Below, one piece after another: positions 55,638 to 59,652 of a stretch of DNA of 59,652 bases. Each line of letters opens with the position of its first letter. Within the stretch, counting starts at the first letter, position 1. The DNA is taken from the IMG/VR virus record IMGVR_UViG_3300048927_000799, positions 1-59,652 of that record. One strand, written 5' to 3'. The translations under genes were made by a program, and so were the position numbers. Under the pieces are notes generated by a model. That model made no database searches. It saw only the letters and a program-made list of their open reading frames with translations, and had not been told where the DNA came from. The stretch is from a virus.

Positions 55638-56441
55638 TCAGCTTTTGCTGTGGGGGTAGCTGATGGCGACTACTTGCCTCGCTCGCTCTGAAAGACCTCC
55701 TGAGCGTCGCAATGCAATTGATTTGTCGATTTTTTTCTCAAGTTCCGGATAAAAATCCATTACGAGGAGACGTAACCGATCTAGAAGTTTGGGATCATTT
55801 TTAAGCTGGTCTCGTAAGTGGACTGCGTAACCGTAGTTGGAAGTTAAGGCATCGTCGGGTGCAAATGCCCGCATCCACTTCAGCATGATATCTGCGTCCC
55901 CTCCGAAATTTATCAGCAGGTCGATGTAGCGAATCAGCTGGGCCGAAGCGTTATAAAGTGTATATCTGTTGATGTCTAAGATGGACGTTTGATGTTCGAC
56001 TGCGATCTTCTTGATGTCCTTCCATCCCTTACTGAGCTGGAAGGATCCTTTCATACTTACAGAGATTGTTTTGGCGGTGGGTTTAAGTGGGGTCAAATGA
56101 CCCTGTTCGACAGGTAGCGCCCGAATGGCCCCGGTAGTGACATTTACGTCGATCAGTAGCACGGGAATTAACGAAACAGACAAATAACGCGCGGTCGTGG
56201 ACTTCAGGCGGATTTTACCTCTATCAGTCCTGGTTCCTTTGATCTGCAATCGTATAAGTGCGCCGGTCACTGAGCCTCGCTTCTTAACAATCTCAATTTC
56301 CGCGTCCAGACCGTAGTCTTTGGGTAAGTCTCTATAAATCCAGCCTTTTTTTGCAACGGCTTTTTTTACTAAAGCGGTTGCTTGATCGTCAACTACATGG
56401 GACTTCGTTCTCATAGGAAGATTTTCTGTCATTAGGTCCAT
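55638..56441 (-). CDS. DUF4365 protein (PD-(D/E)XK nuclease-like)
   Basis: A 267-residue protein. Residues 15-150 match DUF4365: TALVKKAVAKKGWIYRDLPK, DYGLDAEIEIVK (Asp46, Glu48), LIRLQIKGTR (Gln66, Lys68), YLSVSLIPVLLIDVNVTTGA. The Asp...QxK pattern fits a nuclease core. The C-terminal half is helical with basic ends. DUF4365 often occurs in defence loci. It is divergent from the helicase gene, with 232 bp between. The start among three in-frame ATGs is uncertain. It lies outside the prophage. Confidence 0.75.
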   Translation of the reverse strand: MDLMTENLPMRTKSHVVDDQATALVKKAVAKKGWIYRDLPKDYGLDAEIEIVKKRGSVTGALIRLQIKGTRTDRGKIRLKSTTARYLSVSLIPVLLIDVNVTTGAIRALPVEQGHLTPLKPTAKTISVSMKGSFQLSKGWKDIKKIAVEHQTSILDINRYTLYNASAQLIRYIDLLINFGGDADIMLKWMRAFAPDDALTSNYGYAVHLRDQLKNDPKLLDRLRLLVMDFYPELEKKIDKSIALRRSGGLSERARQVVAISYPHSKS

Positions 56442-56673
56442 CTAACTCTGTCTCTTGCGCTTGTTGGAGGAGGGACATTCAATGCCGTTTTATTTTTTGA
56501 TCACTGGATAAAATGACGCATGTTTATTAGCTAACTACAAATGATCTCTGCAGGCCGGTGGTGATCCGTCGTCGGTGCTGAATTCACTTGCCCCGCAACC
56601 CAACCACACCCTTACCACTTGCACAAAAACGGCACCAGAGTACGCTTCAATCGGATCCAAAGGAGGGATTGCG

Positions 56674-59652
56674 GTGCCGAATTTTTTTGTTGAGCAGGCG
56701 GGGACGCTGAATCTGTTTCAACAGCAGCGTACTCCCAATCATGGATTCAGACCTGGACAGTTGGGTGCGTTGCACGCAGTTTTGGCGCATTTTTCCGTGC
56801 AGGACGACCCTGCCATCGTCTGTTTGCCCACTGGCTATGGAAAGACCTCCTTGATGATGGCGCTTCCCATGCTGCTGGGGCCGGCGCGTGTACTGATAGT
56901 GGAACCTTCAAGCGCCTTGAGAAAACAGGTGCATTCACATATTTCGGTCATGTCCACACTCCGGCGGATTGGTGCGCTGGCTGAAGATTGTCCGCTTCCC
57001 GACGTGCACCTGCATATCGGCCGTCCTCAATCCCTTGAAGAATGGCAATTGCTTCAAGCCTACGATGTCGTCGTTTCGACACCTTCAAGCTCATCACCCG
57101 ACCTAGCCCCTGGTGCGCCGTCGGATCTCTTCGATCTTGTGATCTTCGATGAAGCCCATCATGCTCCGGCCGATTCCTGGATGGCCTACGTAGAACACTT
57201 CACAAAAGCTCGGTTCTTGTTTCTCACGGCAACGCCCTTTCGACGAGATGGGCGCGTCATTCCAGGGAAGCTCGTTTATCGATATCCGGTAATGCGGGCT
57301 GTCGATGAGGGGGCCTTTGAGCCAATTAACTTCTGTGCGGCACCGATCGAGGACGAACTCGATGATGAACACGTTGATCAAGCCATAGCTCGGGCGGCTG
57401 TTCAGCAGCTTAACGAGGACAGGGCAAACAGGTTCGATCATAGGCTGGTTGTACGCGCAGGGACTATCAAGGCCGCACAGGATCTAGTGCCGCTCTATCA
57501 AGGCCTGGGCATAGCGGTCGAGGCCGTTAGCAGCAAAGTTACGAAACGTCAGCAGGAGGCGATTGAGGAAAGGCTAATCACCGGTGCGCTGGAAGCGATC
57601 GTTTGTGTGGACATGTTCGGGGAGGGTTATGACTTTCCGAAACTCAAGGTGGCGGCGCTCCATGCTCCCCACCAGTCTCTGGTTCCCACAATTCAATTCA
57701 TTGGACGCTTCGCCCGTGTGGACGAAACCACAGGCCCGCCAACGCTGATTGCACCAACTTTCCGTATCAAGGAGGCAACAGCGTCTCTTCTTAAGGAAGG
57801 CGTAAATCTTGCGCAGATGATTGATGAGGCTGCGATCGCTCAACTCGCGGGATCTCTGGAGGAGCAGGAGTTTATGGAAAGGCTCCCCGTGAGGAAGATT
57901 GCCGAATCTGACTACGAATCTGTCTCGCCGCTGTCTTTTAATTTATATGCCCATGTACGTGTTTTCGAGTGTGACGAGCCACCGAATTTTGGGCTCCTTG
58001 ACTCCACGATTGGGCGGCATTTGCGGATTGTGAAGCAGTGGGGAACGCAAGACGGGACAATCTCGTTGGTTTTGACGGCAGACGAGACGTCTCCCAATTG
58101 GGCCATCTCTGATGCTCTGATCGATGTGCGTCACGACGTGTTTCTCTTGATGTTTTTCGAGGCGGCAAAACTCTGCTACATAGGGTCGACCCGTCGAACG
58201 GAAAAGCTTTACCTCAGCATCATGGACACGATTGCTCCCGGTGGCTGCAGACCACTTAGCTACCAACAGACCAGCAGGGCGCGCGCGGGCTTGGAGGAGG
58301 TCAAGTTTTACAACGTTGGGCTGAAGAACACGACGTTCAATTCGCAGGGAGAGACTTATCGAACCCTCACTGGCCCCCAGGCGGAGAGGGCGGTGACAGC
58401 TGGCGACAGTCGAGTCTTCTCCCAAGGACACTTCTTCGGCAGCGGTATGAATGGACAGGTCAAGGAAACGATTGGCGCAAGCAGCAGTTCCCGGATATGG
58501 AGCAATCAGCGGCTCTCGATCCTTGATTTCGTTGAGTGGGTGCAAACCCTGAACGGACGCCTCTCCGGTAATGCGCCTTTTAGCGCAACCCAGTTAGACA
58601 TCGTGCGCTCTAGCAAGCCTTTGAGTCGGTTACCAGATGTGGTCATAGCGGCGAACTGGCCTAAAAGCGGATTCAAAAACAACCCGAAAGTCCGCTTTCG
58701 GGCTGCCACCCAGCAGCGCTTTCAATATTCGAGATTGGTTGAGTGGGACATCCAGAACTTTCAGTGCGACCTACAGGCGGGGCAATTAGCCTTTGCGCTG
58801 GTTAGCGCCTTCGGCGTGGTGCCAATGCGATTTCACTTGGCAAACGCACGGATGGTGACGTGTCTGGATCCTGACGTCTCCATCGAAATCGAATCTGCCC
58901 ACGATTCCTGGGTTGCAATGGCGGACTGGCTCTGCGAGCACAGTCCAGTGTTCTATGCCGCCGACAAATCATCCTTTGCGGGAATGAATTTGATGGCTGC
59001 ACCGTTGCTGCAAACCGAACGTTTGGCTCCTGGCGATGCAGAGATCATCGATTGGAGGGGCTGTGGCATACACATCGAATTTCTACCTCAGGATCAATCC
59101 CCCGAGACGTTGCGAAAGCGAGCCCTGCTCGCGGGAAACCTGACCGTGCAGGAGCACCTGGAGCGACACTTGGTCAACCTGCCGGATGTTCAAGGACTCT
59201 TCTACGACCACAGGGCGGGGGAGGCCGCGGATTATATCTGCGTCACCAAGAATGCTGATGATGAGGTCAACGTCAGCTTCTACCACTGCAAAGGTGCGGG
59301 TGGGCCACCAAGTGGAGGCCGTGTGGGTGATGTCTACGAGGTGGCAGGACAGTTGGTCAAGTCGGTCTATTACTGCAACGTGCCGACGATTGTTCAGCAC
59401 ATGGAAGATAGGATGCTTCCAAGGCACACATCACCCTCCTACTTTGTTCGCGGCAACAGAGCCGACGTTACTCAGCTGTTGAAAACTACACCGGCCACCA
59501 AGCTCACGTTTTCCGTGATCGGCGTTCAGCCTGGCATTCGCCGCTCGGCTATCAATGCTCACCTGAGTGATCTTATGGCGTTCTGTATCAGTTACGCGAG
59601 GCAGGGAGGGGCAGCGAAGGCTTACTGGTTGGTCAACGAACCAGAGAATTGA
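56674..59652 (+). CDS. DEAD/DEAH-box helicase with possible C-terminal nuclease
   Basis: A 992-residue superfamily 2 enzyme; GTG 56674 is chosen because AAAGGAGG lies seven bases upstream (a GTG at 56575 would add 33 residues). Motif I is PTGYGKT (52-58), motif II DEAHH (159-163), motif III TATPF (185-189), motif VI QFIGRFARV (341-349). The C-terminal 550 residues are not a known helicase extension. Near 853-873, ADYICVTKN followed by VSFYHCKGAGG gives an Asp...Lys pattern like PD-(D/E)XK enzymes. The stop is the last codon of the window. Probably a DNA-processing defence protein. Confidence 0.75.
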   Translation: MPNFFVEQAGTLNLFQQQRTPNHGFRPGQLGALHAVLAHFSVQDDPAIVCLPTGYGKTSLMMALPMLLGPARVLIVEPSSALRKQVHSHISVMSTLRRIGALAEDCPLPDVHLHIGRPQSLEEWQLLQAYDVVVSTPSSSSPDLAPGAPSDLFDLVIFDEAHHAPADSWMAYVEHFTKARFLFLTATPFRRDGRVIPGKLVYRYPVMRAVDEGAFEPINFCAAPIEDELDDEHVDQAIARAAVQQLNEDRANRFDHRLVVRAGTIKAAQDLVPLYQGLGIAVEAVSSKVTKRQQEAIEERLITGALEAIVCVDMFGEGYDFPKLKVAALHAPHQSLVPTIQFIGRFARVDETTGPPTLIAPTFRIKEATASLLKEGVNLAQMIDEAAIAQLAGSLEEQEFMERLPVRKIAESDYESVSPLSFNLYAHVRVFECDEPPNFGLLDSTIGRHLRIVKQWGTQDGTISLVLTADETSPNWAISDALIDVRHDVFLLMFFEAAKLCYIGSTRRTEKLYLSIMDTIAPGGCRPLSYQQTSRARAGLEEVKFYNVGLKNTTFNSQGETYRTLTGPQAERAVTAGDSRVFSQGHFFGSGMNGQVKETIGASSSSRIWSNQRLSILDFVEWVQTLNGRLSGNAPFSATQLDIVRSSKPLSRLPDVVIAANWPKSGFKNNPKVRFRAATQQRFQYSRLVEWDIQNFQCDLQAGQLAFALVSAFGVVPMRFHLANARMVTCLDPDVSIEIESAHDSWVAMADWLCEHSPVFYAADKSSFAGMNLMAAPLLQTERLAPGDAEIIDWRGCGIHIEFLPQDQSPETLRKRALLAGNLTVQEHLERHLVNLPDVQGLFYDHRAGEAADYICVTKNADDEVNVSFYHCKGAGGPPSGGRVGDVYEVAGQLVKSVYYCNVPTIVQHMEDRMLPRHTSPSYFVRGNRADVTQLLKTTPATKLTFSVIGVQPGIRRSAINAHLSDLMAFCISYARQGGAAKAYWLVNEPEN

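Noticed and set aside
1-59652. CRISPR array, rRNA genes or insertion sequences
   Set aside because: No regularly spaced 24-40 bp repeats, no rRNA-like conserved blocks and no transposase frames were seen on either strand.

Overview
The window is a Pseudomonas chromosome segment carrying one essentially complete, lambda-like temperate siphovirus prophage of about 54.9 kb. The left edge holds a short MerR-family regulator of the type that follows ihfA in pseudomonads, then tRNA-Pro(GGG). The last 47 bases of that tRNA plus 4 bases downstream (479-529) recur exactly at 55384-55434. This 51-bp direct repeat marks attL and attR, so the prophage runs from about 479 to 55434. All calls rest on reading the sequence and on family knowledge; no database search was run.

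Left arm (608-14471, mostly minus strand): tyrosine integrase, AlpA/Xis-like protein, small phage proteins, a DUF4031 protein and an orphan C5 cytosine methyltransferase with a repeat-rich centre. After an interleaved accessory patch (6587-9050) comes a tightly ATGA-coupled recombination operon with a YqaJ exonuclease and a RecT annealing protein. Two non-coding stretches (13673-14285 and 14472-14928) are rich in inverted repeats, and the second holds two divergent promoters with operators in their spacers.

Immunity region (14759-19697): a CI-like S24 repressor, a Cro-like protein and a CII-like protein. Related operators lie both at cI/cro and 3.8 kb to the left. The cargo between them includes a three-gene module: HicA-like toxin, HicB-like antitoxin with a long C-terminal extension, and SecB-like chaperone. 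It looks like a toxin-antitoxin-chaperone (TAC) system with its own promoter and operator, and is the most interesting system in the window.

Right arm, early part (19758-25439, plus strand): Rha-like regulator, HNH protein, O-like initiator with a putative origin (iterons plus a perfect inverted repeat) inside its gene, NinB-like and NinG proteins, and a gene in the antiterminator Q position. Late part: holin-like membrane proteins, a proteasome/HslV-like protein, a metallopeptidase-like protein, terminases, DUF4055 portal, head, neck and tail genes with a programmed -1 frameshift site (GGGAAAC) in the tail chaperone pair, tape measure, lambda M/L/K/I/J homologues, tail fibre, endolysin, Rz/Rz1 and two genes behind a LexA box. 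Repeated terminator-plus-ribosome-binding-site cassettes bracket inserted genes, including a second toxin-antitoxin-like pair (DUF4258 plus HTH) between tail genes K and I.

Right of attR (55435-59652) lie the tRNA terminator and two divergent genes: a DUF4365 nuclease-like protein and a large DEAD/DEAH helicase with a possible C-terminal nuclease motif. They are candidates for a small defence locus at the same tRNA site.
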